A stretch of 64,000 nucleotides of DNA from Pseudomonas sp. B28(2017) (lineage in GTDB: Bacteria > Pseudomonadota > Gammaproteobacteria > Pseudomonadales > Pseudomonadaceae). The notes below the pieces were generated by a model. That model did not search any database. It was not told where the DNA came from and saw only the letters and a program-made list of their open reading frames with translations. Below are positions 53,400 to 62,945 of the stretch, piece by piece; the first letter of the stretch is position 1; each line of letters opens with the position of its first letter. Location of the stretch: contig NZ_NEJH01000009.1 of NCBI RefSeq assembly GCF_002113025.1, positions 1 through 64,000 of the forward strand, given 5' to 3'. The position numbers and the translations under genes were made by a program.

Positions 53400-54899
53400 A
53401 TGAACATTCTCTACGATGAACGCGTTGACGGCGCCCTGCCCGACGTCGACAAAGAGGCGCTGTTGCACGCCCTGAAAACCCGCTTGCCGAATCTGGAAAT
53501 CCTCCATCAGCAGGAGGAACTCAAGCCCTACGAATGCGACGGGCTCTCGGCCTATCGCACCACCCCGATGCTGGTGGTGCTGCCCCGATACATCGACGAA
53601 GTGCAAGGGGTACTGCGCGTCTGCCATGAACGGCACGTCCCCGTCGTGGCCCGTGGCGCGGGCACCGGTTTGTCCGGTGGCGCCTTGCCTTTGGAGAAAG
53701 GCGTGCTGCTGGTGATGGCGCGCTTCAACAACATCCTGCACATCGACCCCGCCGCCCGTACTGCGCGGGTTCAGCCCGGCGTACGCAATCTGGCGATTTC
53801 CCAGGCGGCGGCACCGTTCGGCCTGTATTACGCGCCGGATCCGTCCTCGCAAATCGCCTGCTCCATCGGCGGCAACGTGGCGGAAAATGCCGGTGGCGTA
53901 CACTGCCTGAAGTACGGCCTGACCGTGCACAACGTGCTGAAGGTCGACATCCTCACCGTCGATGGCGAGCACCTGAGCCTGGGCTCCAACGCCCTCGATG
54001 CCCCCGGTTTCGACCTGCTGGCGCTGTTCACCGGCTCCGAAGGCCTGCTCGGGGTCATCACCGAAGTCACGGTCAAGCTGCTGCCCAAACCGCAGACCGC
54101 CAAAGTGCTGCTGGCAGCATTCGACTCCGTGGAAAAAGCCGGCCGTGCCGTCGGCGACATCATCGCCGCCGGCATCATCCCCGGTGGCCTGGAAATGATG
54201 GACAACCTGGCCATCCGCGCCGCCGAGGACTTCATCCACGCCGGTTATCCGGTGGACGCCCAGGCCATTCTGCTGTGCGAGCTCGATGGTGTCGAAGCCG
54301 ATGTCCAGGATGACTGCGAGCGGGTGCGCCAGGTACTGCAACAGGCCGGCGCAATCGAGTTGCGTCAGGCGAAAGACGAAGCCGAACGCGTACGTTTCTG
54401 GGCCGGGCGCAAGAATGCCTTCCCGGCAGTGGGCCGCCTCTCGCCGGACTATTACTGCATGGACGGCACCATCCCCCGTCGCGAACTGCCCGGCGTGCTG
54501 CAGGCCATCGCCGAGCTCTCGAACGAATACGGCCTGCGGGTGGCGAACGTGTTCCACGCCGGCGACGGCAACATGCATCCGTTGATTCTGTTCGACGCCA
54601 ATCAACCCGGTGAACTTGCTCGAGCCGAAGACCTGGGCGGCAGGATTCTGGAGCTGTGCGTGAAAGTCGGTGGCAGCATCACCGGTGAACATGGCGTGGG
54701 TCGCGAGAAGATCAACCAGATGTGCGCGCAGTTCAACAGCGATGAGCTGACCCTGTTCCATGCCATCAAAGCCGCCTTCGACCCGAGCGGCCTGCTCAAC
54801 CCCGGCAAGAACATTCCGACCCTGCACCGCTGCGCCGAATTCGGTGCCATGCACGTGCACGGCGGGCAATTGCCCTTCCCTGAGCTGGAGCGTTTCTGA
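53400..54899 (+). CDS. glcD: Glycolate oxidase subunit, FAD-linked
   Basis: 499 aa. PCMH-type FAD-binding domain (PVVARGAGTGLSGGALPLEK, AGGVHCLKYGLTVHNVLKVD) and a C-terminal FAD-oxidase domain ending NVFHAGDGNMHPLILFD and GEHGVGREKI. It oxidises glycolate to glyoxylate with GlcE and GlcF, feeding electrons to the membrane chain. The stop overlaps the glcE start (TGATG). Confidence 0.93.
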   Translation: MNILYDERVDGALPDVDKEALLHALKTRLPNLEILHQQEELKPYECDGLSAYRTTPMLVVLPRYIDEVQGVLRVCHERHVPVVARGAGTGLSGGALPLEKGVLLVMARFNNILHIDPAARTARVQPGVRNLAISQAAAPFGLYYAPDPSSQIACSIGGNVAENAGGVHCLKYGLTVHNVLKVDILTVDGEHLSLGSNALDAPGFDLLALFTGSEGLLGVITEVTVKLLPKPQTAKVLLAAFDSVEKAGRAVGDIIAAGIIPGGLEMMDNLAIRAAEDFIHAGYPVDAQAILLCELDGVEADVQDDCERVRQVLQQAGAIELRQAKDEAERVRFWAGRKNAFPAVGRLSPDYYCMDGTIPRRELPGVLQAIAELSNEYGLRVANVFHAGDGNMHPLILFDANQPGELARAEDLGGRILELCVKVGGSITGEHGVGREKINQMCAQFNSDELTLFHAIKAAFDPSGLLNPGKNIPTLHRCAEFGAMHVHGGQLPFPELERF

Positions 54900-55963
54900 T
54901 GCGCAGCCCTGAAGAGTTCGATGACAGCCAGTCGCTGCTGGAACAGGTCAACCGGGCGCTGGAAAACGCCACGCCGTTACGCATCCAGGGATCCAACAGC
55001 AAGGGCTTCCTCGGCCGTACCACGGCCGGGGAAATACTCGATACCCGCTCGCACCGGGGCATCGTCAGTTACGACCCGACCGAACTGGTGATCACAGCTC
55101 GTTGCGGTACGCCGTTGGCGCAGCTGGAACAAGTGCTGGATGCCGCGCAACAGATGCTGCCCTGCGAACCGCCGGCCTTTGGCGACAGTGCCACGGTCGG
55201 CGGCATGATCGCCTGCGGGCTGTCCGGGCCACGGCGCCCTTGGGCTGGCTCGGTGCGCGATTTCGTACTCGGCACGCGGGTCATCACAGGGCAAGGCAAG
55301 CTGTTGCGCTTCGGTGGCGAGGTGATGAAAAACGTCGCCGGCTACGACCTGTCGCGCCTGATGGCCGGCAGTTACGGCTGCCTTGGACTGATCGCTGAAG
55401 TCTCGCTCAAAGTCCTGCCCAAACCCCGGCAGTGCCTCAGTATCAGCCTGGAAATGGACACCTCACAGGCCTTGCTCCGCCTGGCGGAATGGGGCCAGCA
55501 GCCGTTGCCGATCAGTGCCGCCTGTCACGACGGTTCACGCCTGCACCTGCGGCTCGAGGGCGGTGAAGGTTCGGTGGCGGCGGCCCATGATCGCCTCGGT
55601 GGCGAACGGCTGGACGCTTCATACTGGGACGATCTGAACGAGCAGCGCTTGAGTTTCTTCGATGAAGACCAGCCGCTTTGGCGCCTTTCACTGCCGCACA
55701 ACACGCCAAGCCTGACACTGCCGGGCCGCCAGCTGGTCGACTGGGGGGGCGCCCAGCGCTGGTTGAAATCCGATGCCGAGGCAGCGTTCATCCGCCAGGT
55801 CGTCGAAGAGGTCGGCGGCCATGCCACCTGTTTCAGCCACGGTCTGACTGACACTCCGTTCCAGCCGCTAGCCCCGGCACTGATGCGTTATCACCGCAAC
55901 CTGAAACAACAGCTCGATCCACGGGGCATCTTCAACCCCGGACGCCTGTACGCGGAGCTTTGA
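54899..55963 (+). CDS. glcE: Glycolate oxidase subunit, FAD-binding
   Basis: 354 aa. Shorter relative of GlcD with the PCMH domain (PPAFGDSATVGGMIACGLSG; GEVMKNVAGYDLSRLMAGSY). It ends LDPRGIFNPGRLYAEL, the usual GlcE tail. Between glcD (overlap) and glcF (3 bp gap). Confidence 0.92.
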   Translation: MRSPEEFDDSQSLLEQVNRALENATPLRIQGSNSKGFLGRTTAGEILDTRSHRGIVSYDPTELVITARCGTPLAQLEQVLDAAQQMLPCEPPAFGDSATVGGMIACGLSGPRRPWAGSVRDFVLGTRVITGQGKLLRFGGEVMKNVAGYDLSRLMAGSYGCLGLIAEVSLKVLPKPRQCLSISLEMDTSQALLRLAEWGQQPLPISAACHDGSRLHLRLEGGEGSVAAAHDRLGGERLDASYWDDLNEQRLSFFDEDQPLWRLSLPHNTPSLTLPGRQLVDWGGAQRWLKSDAEAAFIRQVVEEVGGHATCFSHGLTDTPFQPLAPALMRYHRNLKQQLDPRGIFNPGRLYAEL

Positions 55964-55966
55964 ACC

Positions 55967-57184
55967 ATGCAGACGACCTTGAGTGAACCCGCCAGCCATC
56001 TGCCCCGCGCCGCAGAAGCCGAAAGCATCCTGCGCACCTGCGTGCATTGCGGGTTCTGCAATGCCACGTGCCCGACCTATCAATTGCTCGGCGATGAACT
56101 GGACGGACCGCGGGGCCGCATCTATCTGATCAAGCAAGTGCTGGAAGGCAACGACGTCACACAAAAGACCCAACAGCACCTGGACCGCTGCCTCTCGTGC
56201 CGCAACTGTGAAACCACCTGCCCGTCGGGCGTCGATTACCACAACCTGCTGGACATAGGGCGGGCGGTGGTCGATGCGGCGGTGCCGCGCCCGCTCGGTC
56301 AGCGCCTGTTGCGCGAGGGGTTGCGTCAGACCGTGCCACATCCCGATGTGTTCAAAAGCCTGGTCAGTAGCGGTCAGGTATTTCGCGCTCTGCTGCCCGG
56401 TCCCCTGCAAGGCAAGTTGCCGCGCAGAATCTACCCGGCCAAACCACGGCCCATGACCCTGCGTGAGCGTCAGGTGCTGATGCTCGAAGGATGCGTGCAG
56501 CCCAGCCTCTCGCCCAACACCAATGCCGCGGCGGCGCGGGTGCTCGACCGGCTGGGGATCAGCGTCATCGCGACCCGCGAAGCCGGTTGCTGTGGTGCCG
56601 TGGACTATCACCTGAACGCCCAGGCCGCCGGCCTCGATCGCGCCCGGCGCAACATCGATGCGTGGTGGCCGAGCATCGAAAAAGGCGCCGAAGCGATTGT
56701 GCAGACGGCCAGCGGTTGCGGCGCCTTCATCAAGGATTACGGCCACCTGCTCGCCAGCGACCCGGCCTATGCCGACAAGGCGAACAAGGTCAGTGCGCTG
56801 GCCCGGGACCTGGTGGAAGTGTTGCGCGACGAACCACTGGAGCAACTTGGCATCCACGCCTCGCAACGCCTGGCCTTCCATTGCCCCTGCACCTTGCAGC
56901 ACGGGCAGAAACTCGGCGGCGCCGTGGAAGCACTGCTGACCGGGTTCGGTTTCAACCTGACGTCCGTTCCCGACGGGCACCTGTGCTGCGGTTCGGCGGG
57001 CACCTATTCGCTGACCCAGCCCGAACTGTCGCGACAACTGCGCGACAACAAGCTCAACGCCCTGGAAAGCGGCCAGCCCGAGGTCATAGTCACGGCCAAC
57101 ATCGGCTGCCAGTCGCACCTCGACGGCGCGGGCCGAACCCCGGTGCGGCACTGGATCGAACTGGTTGAAGCCGCCCTGCCTTAA
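55967..57184 (+). CDS. glcF: Glycolate oxidase iron-sulfur subunit
   Basis: 405 aa. Two 4Fe-4S motifs, CVHCGFCNATCP near residue 24 and CLSCRNCETTCP near residue 75, and two CCG domains (GCCGAVDYH; LCCGSAGTYS). It passes electrons from GlcDE to the respiratory chain at the membrane. Confidence 0.94.
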   Translation: MQTTLSEPASHLPRAAEAESILRTCVHCGFCNATCPTYQLLGDELDGPRGRIYLIKQVLEGNDVTQKTQQHLDRCLSCRNCETTCPSGVDYHNLLDIGRAVVDAAVPRPLGQRLLREGLRQTVPHPDVFKSLVSSGQVFRALLPGPLQGKLPRRIYPAKPRPMTLRERQVLMLEGCVQPSLSPNTNAAAARVLDRLGISVIATREAGCCGAVDYHLNAQAAGLDRARRNIDAWWPSIEKGAEAIVQTASGCGAFIKDYGHLLASDPAYADKANKVSALARDLVEVLRDEPLEQLGIHASQRLAFHCPCTLQHGQKLGGAVEALLTGFGFNLTSVPDGHLCCGSAGTYSLTQPELSRQLRDNKLNALESGQPEVIVTANIGCQSHLDGAGRTPVRHWIELVEAALP

Positions 57185-57203
57185 CCGAACCCCGGAGATG
57201 CCC

Positions 57204-57605
57204 ATGAACCGCAAAGCCGTCCTGAGCCAGACCGAAGTCAGCCAGATCATCAAAGCCGCCCGCGCCGAAGCCCAGGCCAATCAATGGGCCGTGACCATCG
57301 TGGTGGTCGATGACGGCGGCCACCCGCTGGCCCTCGAACGCCTCGACGGCTGCGCGCCGGGCAGCGCCTATATCGCTACCGAAAAGGCACGCACCTCAGC
57401 CCTCGGGCGGCGCGAATCGAAAAGCTATGAGGACATGATCAACGGTGGGCGCTACGCTTTTCTGTCAGCACCCTTGCTGACTTCGCTGGAGGGTGGCGTG
57501 CCGATTGTTTTCGATGGTCAGGTGATTGGCGCTGTCGGGGTGTCCGGCGTCAAGCCTGAGCAGGATGCGCAAATAGCAAAGGCCGGTGCGCAGAGCCTGA
57601 AATGA
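57204..57605 (+). CDS. glcG: GlcG-type haem-binding/DUF336 protein
   Basis: 133 aa. MNRKAVLSQTEVSQIIKAAR, VDDGGHPLALERLDG and GAVGVSGVKPEQDAQIAKAG are typical of the HbpS/GlcG family. It is the standard last gene of glc operons; its exact role is not settled. Start chosen at 57204 after CCGGAGA. Confidence 0.88.
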   Translation: MNRKAVLSQTEVSQIIKAARAEAQANQWAVTIVVVDDGGHPLALERLDGCAPGSAYIATEKARTSALGRRESKSYEDMINGGRYAFLSAPLLTSLEGGVPIVFDGQVIGAVGVSGVKPEQDAQIAKAGAQSLK

Positions 57606-57659
57606 GATTTTGCCATCCCCACAGGGACTGCTTTGAACCAGCCGAGAGGAACTCCGCCG

Positions 57660-58547
57660 ATGACCCGCCTCACAGCCAAAGACTTTGCTCCCGAACTGCT
57701 GGAGCTCTACGACTACTACGCCCACGGCAAGATCGACCGTCGGGAGTTTCTCGATCGCGCGGCGTTATTTACCTTCGCAGGTTTGACCGCTGGAGCCTTG
57801 CTCGCCGCGCTAAGCCCTAACTATGCTCTGGCCGAGCAGGTCGCGTTCACCGATCCGGAAATTGTTGCCGAATACGTCACCTACCCGTCGCCCAAGGGCC
57901 ACGGCCAGGTTCGTGGTTATCTGGTGCGTCCGGCCAAGGCCACCAGCAAAATGCCAGCAGTGGTGGTCGTGCATGAAAACCGCGGGCTCAACCCGTACAT
58001 CGAAGATGTGGCCCGGCGGCTGGCCAAGGCCGGTTTCATCGCCCTCGCCCCGGACGGCCTGAGTTCGGTCGGCGGTTATCCGGGCAATGACGACAAGGGC
58101 CGCGAGCTTCAGGCCACGGTCGACCCGGAAAAGCTGATGAACGACTTTTTCGCCGCCGTCGAGTGGATGATGAAACACCCTGCCGCCAGCGCAAAGGTCG
58201 GCATCACCGGATTCTGCTACGGCGGTGGCGTGACCAACGCCGCTGCCGTGGCCTATCCGGAACTGGGTGCCGCCGTGTCGTTTTATGGTCGTCAGCCAGC
58301 GGTCGAGGACGTGCCCCGCATCAAGGCCCCGCTGATGCTGCACTACGGCGAGCTGGATACGCGGATCAACGAGGGCTGGCCTGCCTTTGAGAAAGCGTTG
58401 AAGGCCGGGGGCAAGACCTATGAGGCCTACATTTATCCGGGCTGCAATCATGGTTTCCACAACGACTCCACGCCGCGCTTCGACGAGGCGGCGGCGAAAC
58501 TGGCGTGGGAGCGGACGTTGGGGTGGTTTCGCAAGTATCTGGTTTGA
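57660..58547 (+). CDS. Dienelactone hydrolase family protein, Tat-type signal
   Basis: 295 aa. N-terminal segment with twin Arg (KIDRREFLDRAALFTFAGLT) suggests Tat export. Hydrolase domain: nucleophile Cys in GITGFCYGGG, Asp in LHYGELDTR, His in PGCNHGFHND, the DLH triad. E. coli has a similar exported-like relative (YsgA/YghX group). It lies 54 bp after glcG and may be read through, but has its own GAGGAA site. Substrate unknown. Confidence 0.83.
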   Translation: MTRLTAKDFAPELLELYDYYAHGKIDRREFLDRAALFTFAGLTAGALLAALSPNYALAEQVAFTDPEIVAEYVTYPSPKGHGQVRGYLVRPAKATSKMPAVVVVHENRGLNPYIEDVARRLAKAGFIALAPDGLSSVGGYPGNDDKGRELQATVDPEKLMNDFFAAVEWMMKHPAASAKVGITGFCYGGGVTNAAAVAYPELGAAVSFYGRQPAVEDVPRIKAPLMLHYGELDTRINEGWPAFEKALKAGGKTYEAYIYPGCNHGFHNDSTPRFDEAAAKLAWERTLGWFRKYLV

Positions 58548-58560
58548 ATTGAAGTTCTGA

Positions 58561-58645
58561 GCGAGCAGGCTCGCTCCCACAGTGTCCGAGTTGAAGCACA
58601 TAACTGAAGAAAACTCAGAAACCTGTGGGAGCGAGCCTGCTCGCG
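58561..58645. repeat. REP pair, outward form
   Basis: GCGAGCAGGCTCGCTCCCAC then, 42 bases later, TGTGGGAGCGAGCCTGCTCG, i.e. the units face the opposite way to the other pairs. It sits between the convergent hydrolase and peroxiredoxin genes. Confidence 0.85.
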
Positions 58646-58670
58646 AAAGCGATTTCAAGGCTCGCTGCAG

Positions 58671-59324
58671 TTACTTCGGTTGCGCCACGGTCCGCAGATA
58701 CGGCTTCAAGGTCTTGAAGCCATCCGGGTATTTCTTCTTCGCATCTTCGTCAGACACCGAGGTCGGGATGATCACGTCTTCACCCGGCCGCCAGTTCACT
58801 GGCGTGGCGACGGTGTGCTTGGCATTCAGTTGCAGGGAATCGAGCAGGCGCAGCACTTCATCGAAGTTGCGCCCGGCGCTCATCGGGTAGATCAGCATGG
58901 CCTTGACCTTCTTGTCCGGGCCGACGATGAACACCGAACGCACCGTAGCGTTATCTACCGCCGTGCGCGCGCCGCCGCTGGCATTGGGGTGGATCATGTC
59001 GTAGAGCTTGGCCACCACCAGGTTTTCGTCGCCGATCAGCGGATAGTTGACCGCGCTGCCCTGGGTTTCGGCAATGTCACCGACCCAGCGGTGGTGATCA
59101 CTGACCGGGTCGACACTGAGGCCGAGGACCTTGGTGTTGCGCTTGTCGAATTCCGGCTTGAGTTTGGCCAGGTATCCCAGTTCGGTGGTGCACACCGGGG
59201 TGAAATCCTTGGGGTGGGAAAACAGGATGGCCCACCCATCGCCGATCCATTGGTGAAAGTTGAGGGTACCTTCGGTGGTTTCGGCGGTGAAATCCGGTGC
59301 TTCATCGCCAATGCGGATAGCCAT
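58671..59324 (-). CDS. 1-Cys peroxiredoxin (Prx6/LsfA type)
   Basis: 217 aa. Peroxidatic Cys in HPKDFTPVCTTELG; C-terminal extension NWRPGEDVIIPTSVSDEDAK typical of Prx6 proteins. It reduces peroxides in the cytosol. In Pseudomonas the homologue LsfA was found under sulfur limitation and oxidative stress. ATG at 59324 after GGAGA. Confidence 0.9.
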   Translation of the reverse strand: MAIRIGDEAPDFTAETTEGTLNFHQWIGDGWAILFSHPKDFTPVCTTELGYLAKLKPEFDKRNTKVLGLSVDPVSDHHRWVGDIAETQGSAVNYPLIGDENLVVAKLYDMIHPNASGGARTAVDNATVRSVFIVGPDKKVKAMLIYPMSAGRNFDEVLRLLDSLQLNAKHTVATPVNWRPGEDVIIPTSVSDEDAKKKYPDGFKTLKPYLRTVAQPK

Positions 59325-59434
59325 GTTCGATCTCCTTGCAGTGATGGACAGGGACGCCGTCAGGGCAACGAATGCGCTTTCAACGGCAGGGTCGCGAGAC
59401 AGTATAGGAGAGGTTCCGGGACTCGCCGGCCCGC

Positions 59435-60379
59435 CTACCCCACCAGTGCAATCAGTTGCTGACGCTGGGCATCGGTCAGCATCGGGCCGAATCCGGCCCG
59501 GGCATTTTCCGCCATGTAGCGCGGGTTGCCAGTGCCCGGAATCACGCACGTCACCGCCGAATGCGACAGCAGGAACTTCAGCGCCAGTTGCGGCCAGCTC
59601 TTGACCCCGACTTGCGCCGCCCAGCCTGGCAGCGGCTTATCCTTCAGCCTGGCGAGCAACCCACCACCGCCGAACGGCCGATTGCAGATCACCGCCACGC
59701 CAAGCTCACGGCACAAGGGCAGCAGGCGTTGCTCGGCGCCGCGATCATCCAGGGCGTAGTTGATCTGTAAGAAATCCAGAGGCTCGGCCTTGAGTACCGC
59801 CTCCACTTCTTCATAGGCCGACGCCGTGTAATGGGTGATGCCGATGTAGCGAATGCGCCCTTTTTCCTTCCAGTGGCGCAATGTCGGCAGGTGAATCTGC
59901 CAGTCCAGCAGGTTGTGGATCTGCATCAGGTCGATCCGGTCGGTCTGCAACAGGGCAAAGGATTGCTCCATCTGCGCGATGCCTTCTTCGCGCCCCCGGG
60001 TCCACACCTTGGTGGCCAGGAACGCCGGCGAGCGCGGTTCATGGATCGACAGCAGTTCGCCGACGGTCTGTTCGGCGCGACCGTACATCGGCGAGCTGTC
60101 GATCAGCTTGCCGCCCTTGTCGAACAACGCGTCCAGCACTGCGGGCAAGTCTTTGTAAGCCGGTTGCGAAGGCTCGACATCGAATCCGCGATAAGTGCCC
60201 AACCCTACGATCGGCAAGGACTCGTTGCTGGAAGGAATGGCACGGGTCTGCATGGTCTCGCCTCCTGTTCCCGTCGACGGAACGGGTTGAGCACCCGCCG
60301 GACCGAACGTGAAGACCACCGAAGCACCGGCAGCCAGCGTGAGTATTTCTCTACGGGTGTAACCCACAGGATGGCTCAT
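59435..60379 (-). CDS. Exported aldo/keto reductase, Tat signal
   Basis: 314 aa. The N-terminus MSHPVGYTRREILTLAAGAS holds a twin-Arg signal. The AKR barrel has GLGTYRGFD, the catalytic region LIDSSPMYGRAEQ (Tyr), and IHNLLDWQIHLP. Export through Tat implies loading with NAD(P)H in the cytosol before transport. Substrate unknown. Confidence 0.83.
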   Translation of the reverse strand: MSHPVGYTRREILTLAAGASVVFTFGPAGAQPVPSTGTGGETMQTRAIPSSNESLPIVGLGTYRGFDVEPSQPAYKDLPAVLDALFDKGGKLIDSSPMYGRAEQTVGELLSIHEPRSPAFLATKVWTRGREEGIAQMEQSFALLQTDRIDLMQIHNLLDWQIHLPTLRHWKEKGRIRYIGITHYTASAYEEVEAVLKAEPLDFLQINYALDDRGAEQRLLPLCRELGVAVICNRPFGGGGLLARLKDKPLPGWAAQVGVKSWPQLALKFLLSHSAVTCVIPGTGNPRYMAENARAGFGPMLTDAQRQQLIALVG

Positions 60380-60507
60380 AAAACGTTTCTCACCAGTCGC
60401 CCGGATCAGACCTGTTGCACCGACAACCCGGATAACCGCGCCAAGGGGCGATTGACTACACTCAGAAAGCCTTGCGGCGCCAGCCACTTTCGAACCCCGA
60501 GCAGTCA

Positions 60508-61296
60508 ATGCCGCCCACTAACGTTAGCCGAATGTCGCGCACCCTGGTGTTACTCGTCGTCATCGTCGCTGCGTCATACCTGGCGCTGTGCGTAGCGCTG
60601 TTCGTGTTTCAGCGGGCGCTGATTTATTACCCGCAACCACGCGCCGTCGGGACAGCCGCTACCCTGCTCGAATTGCCGGTCGCCGACGCACAGGTGCTGG
60701 TTACCATCCGTCCTCACGAAGGTCCCGACGCGCTGATTTATTTTGGCGGCAATGCCGAAGATGTCTCGCGCAACTTGCCTGAGTTCACGCAAGCGTTCCC
60801 TGACCATGCACTGTATCTGCTGCATTACCGTGGTTACGGCGGGAGTTCCGGCTCGCCTTCGGAAGAGGCCATCGCCCGCGACGCCCTCACCTTGTTCGAC
60901 CTGGTGCATACCACCCATCCGCATGTGGCGGTGGTCGGACGCAGCCTGGGTTCCGGGGTCGCCGTGCGCCTGGCCAGCCAGCGCCCGGTGGCACGGCTGG
61001 TGCTGATCACGCCCTACAACAGCCTCGAAGGGCTCGCCGCCCGTCAGTTCCGCTGGTTTCCGGTGCGTTGGTTGTTGAAGGACAAATACCAGTCCTGGCA
61101 GTACGCCGCCCGCATTACGGTGCCGACGGTATTGATAGCCGCCGAGCATGACGAGGTGATTCCGCGCTCGAGTACCGAGCGTTTGTATACACACTTCGCC
61201 AAAGGCGTGGCATCGCTGCAGGTGATACCGGGGACGGGGCATAACTCGATCAGCGAAAGTCCCGACTACCTCAAACGCCTGGGTGAAGGGCTGTAG
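60508..61296 (+). CDS. Membrane-anchored alpha/beta hydrolase (BEM46-like)
   Basis: 262 aa. One N-terminal membrane helix (TLVLLVVIVAASYLALCVAL), then a hydrolase domain: HYRGYGGSSGSPSEE, nucleophile Ser in VVGRSLGSGVAVRLA, Asp in AAEHDEVIPRSS and His in PGTGHNSISES. Similar to the YfhR/BEM46 serine hydrolases. An internal ATG at 60532 is an alternative start. Divergent from the aldo/keto reductase. Confidence 0.85.
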   Translation: MPPTNVSRMSRTLVLLVVIVAASYLALCVALFVFQRALIYYPQPRAVGTAATLLELPVADAQVLVTIRPHEGPDALIYFGGNAEDVSRNLPEFTQAFPDHALYLLHYRGYGGSSGSPSEEAIARDALTLFDLVHTTHPHVAVVGRSLGSGVAVRLASQRPVARLVLITPYNSLEGLAARQFRWFPVRWLLKDKYQSWQYAARITVPTVLIAAEHDEVIPRSSTERLYTHFAKGVASLQVIPGTGHNSISESPDYLKRLGEGL

Positions 61297-61429
61297 AACC
61301 TGGGTGAAGCCTGGCTTTCCCATGACGAAATGCGACCGTTGATCCGAGACTTTGCGACGACCCAATAAAAACATATTTTTATGCCTATATTGATATTGTC
61401 GAACGTTCCCATTCTCAGAGGGTGCCGTC

Positions 61430-62059
61430 ATGAATATCAAAACCCTGGCTTTGCTCCTGCTGGCTTTGTGCGCGCAACCGGTCTGGAGCCAGACGCCCAC
61501 CGCCTATCCTACCGCTGCCGACAGCCCCGCGCTGACCACGCGCCTGGCCGAGCGTGACCTTTGGGTTGAACACATTTTCTGGATCAGAAACTACACGCTG
61601 GCCAATCAAACCGCCGACCATAAGCAAGCCAAAGTCGCGGCCGATCAAGTCGTCGACAACGCCACCAAAATCGCCAATAGCATCGCCCCGCTCTACGGCC
61701 AACCGGCGGCGGATCAATTGCTCAAGCTGCTTGCCGGCCATTGGGGCGCGGTGAAACACTACAGCGATGCCACGGTGGCCAAGGATGCCAAGGGCAAGCA
61801 GGCCGCCGTCACCGAGTTGACCAGCAATGCCAAGGCAATTGCGGCGTTCCTGGCCAGCGCCAACCCCAATCTGCCTGAAGCCACACTGGTCAACATGTTG
61901 TCAGCCCATGGCGGTCACCACGTTGCCCAGATCGATGAGTTTGCCGCGCACGATTACGCCGGCGAGGCCCGTACCTGGGCGATGATGCGTACGCACATCC
62001 TGGCCCTGGCCGACGCGTTGACCGGCGCGCTGGTCAAGCAATTCCCGGACAAGTTCTGA
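61430..62059 (+). CDS. Exported hypothetical helical protein (209 aa)
   Basis: Signal peptide (MNIKTLALLLLALCAQPVWS). The mature part is all-helical, with HGGHHVAQIDEFAAHDYAG, ERDLWVEHIFWIRNY and SAHGGHHVAQ giving several His that could bind metal. Not recognised. It is 19 bp upstream of the SufR-like regulator and probably co-transcribed. Confidence 0.7.
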   Translation: MNIKTLALLLLALCAQPVWSQTPTAYPTAADSPALTTRLAERDLWVEHIFWIRNYTLANQTADHKQAKVAADQVVDNATKIANSIAPLYGQPAADQLLKLLAGHWGAVKHYSDATVAKDAKGKQAAVTELTSNAKAIAAFLASANPNLPEATLVNMLSAHGGHHVAQIDEFAAHDYAGEARTWAMMRTHILALADALTGALVKQFPDKF

Positions 62060-62078
62060 TATCGCGCGAGGGCACCCC

Positions 62079-62744
62079 ATGCTGGAAGGACTGGGCCGAA
62101 CACAGCAAGACCTGCTCAATGCGCTGCTGCACCATGCGGGCGGCATGAGCATTGACGAGCTGGCTGAACATCTGGCCGTCACGCGCACGGCGATCCGCCA
62201 ACACCTGGCGGCGCTGGAGCGTGACGGTCTGGTGCTGCGCGGCGACACCCGTCCGACGGGTCGTCGTCCGGAGCAGTTGTATCGGCTCACCGACCACGCG
62301 CGGGAGCAGTTCCCTCGCCACTATCAGCTACTGGCCAGCGTATTGATCGATGAAGTGGCGGGCATCATCGGTCCTGAAGCCCTGGCTTCACTGATGCGCA
62401 GCATGGGCCACAAGCTGGCTCTGGAGCGTGAACAACAGGTCGTGGATGAAGCCAGGATCGTGCAGCACATGAACCAGGCGGGCTACGAAGCCGAGGTGTT
62501 TTTTCGCTCGGCCGGCACCCCGGAAATCGTCGCGCATAACTGCGTCTTCCACCGCCTGGCCGCTGCCCACCCGGTGGTCTGCGAGCTGGACCTGGCCTTG
62601 ATCGGCACGCTGGGAGGCGGTGAAGTCGAACACAGCGAATGCATGGTGCGTGGCGGGCACGTCTGTCGCTTCAGACTGCGACCGAGCGAAACCCCGGACG
62701 TCGCGACAGAGGCTGCTTCAGTCAATACCGATAAACCAGCCTAG
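62079..62744 (+). CDS. Helix-turn-helix regulator with four C-terminal Cys (SufR-like)
   Basis: 221 aa. N-terminal winged helix (MSIDELAEHLAVTRTAIRQH) of the ArsR/DeoR-like type. The C-terminal half has four Cys (Cys in HNCVFH, VVCELD, SECMVR and HVCRF) with spacings 12, 19 and 7, suited to an Fe-S cluster or metal. SufR and related repressors sense Fe-S status this way. The neighbouring target is not clear; the exported protein 19 bp upstream is the only linked gene. Confidence 0.78.
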   Translation: MLEGLGRTQQDLLNALLHHAGGMSIDELAEHLAVTRTAIRQHLAALERDGLVLRGDTRPTGRRPEQLYRLTDHAREQFPRHYQLLASVLIDEVAGIIGPEALASLMRSMGHKLALEREQQVVDEARIVQHMNQAGYEAEVFFRSAGTPEIVAHNCVFHRLAAAHPVVCELDLALIGTLGGGEVEHSECMVRGGHVCRFRLRPSETPDVATEAASVNTDKPA

Positions 62745-62945
62745 CGCTTGCTAAAACCCATGGACTGATCCTTGTCCGGGCTGAAAATCCCCCACCCTAC
62801 AGCCCCGCCGACACCCTTCGTCGGGCTCATGGCTTCGCCCGAAAATAGACAGGTCTGCAACGTGAACCTTGTTTCGAGGCGCCAGTCATAGCCCAGCGCT
62901 TTTCTCCCACTTTCTTCGTTGTCATCTCATCAGAGTTGTCCGTCC

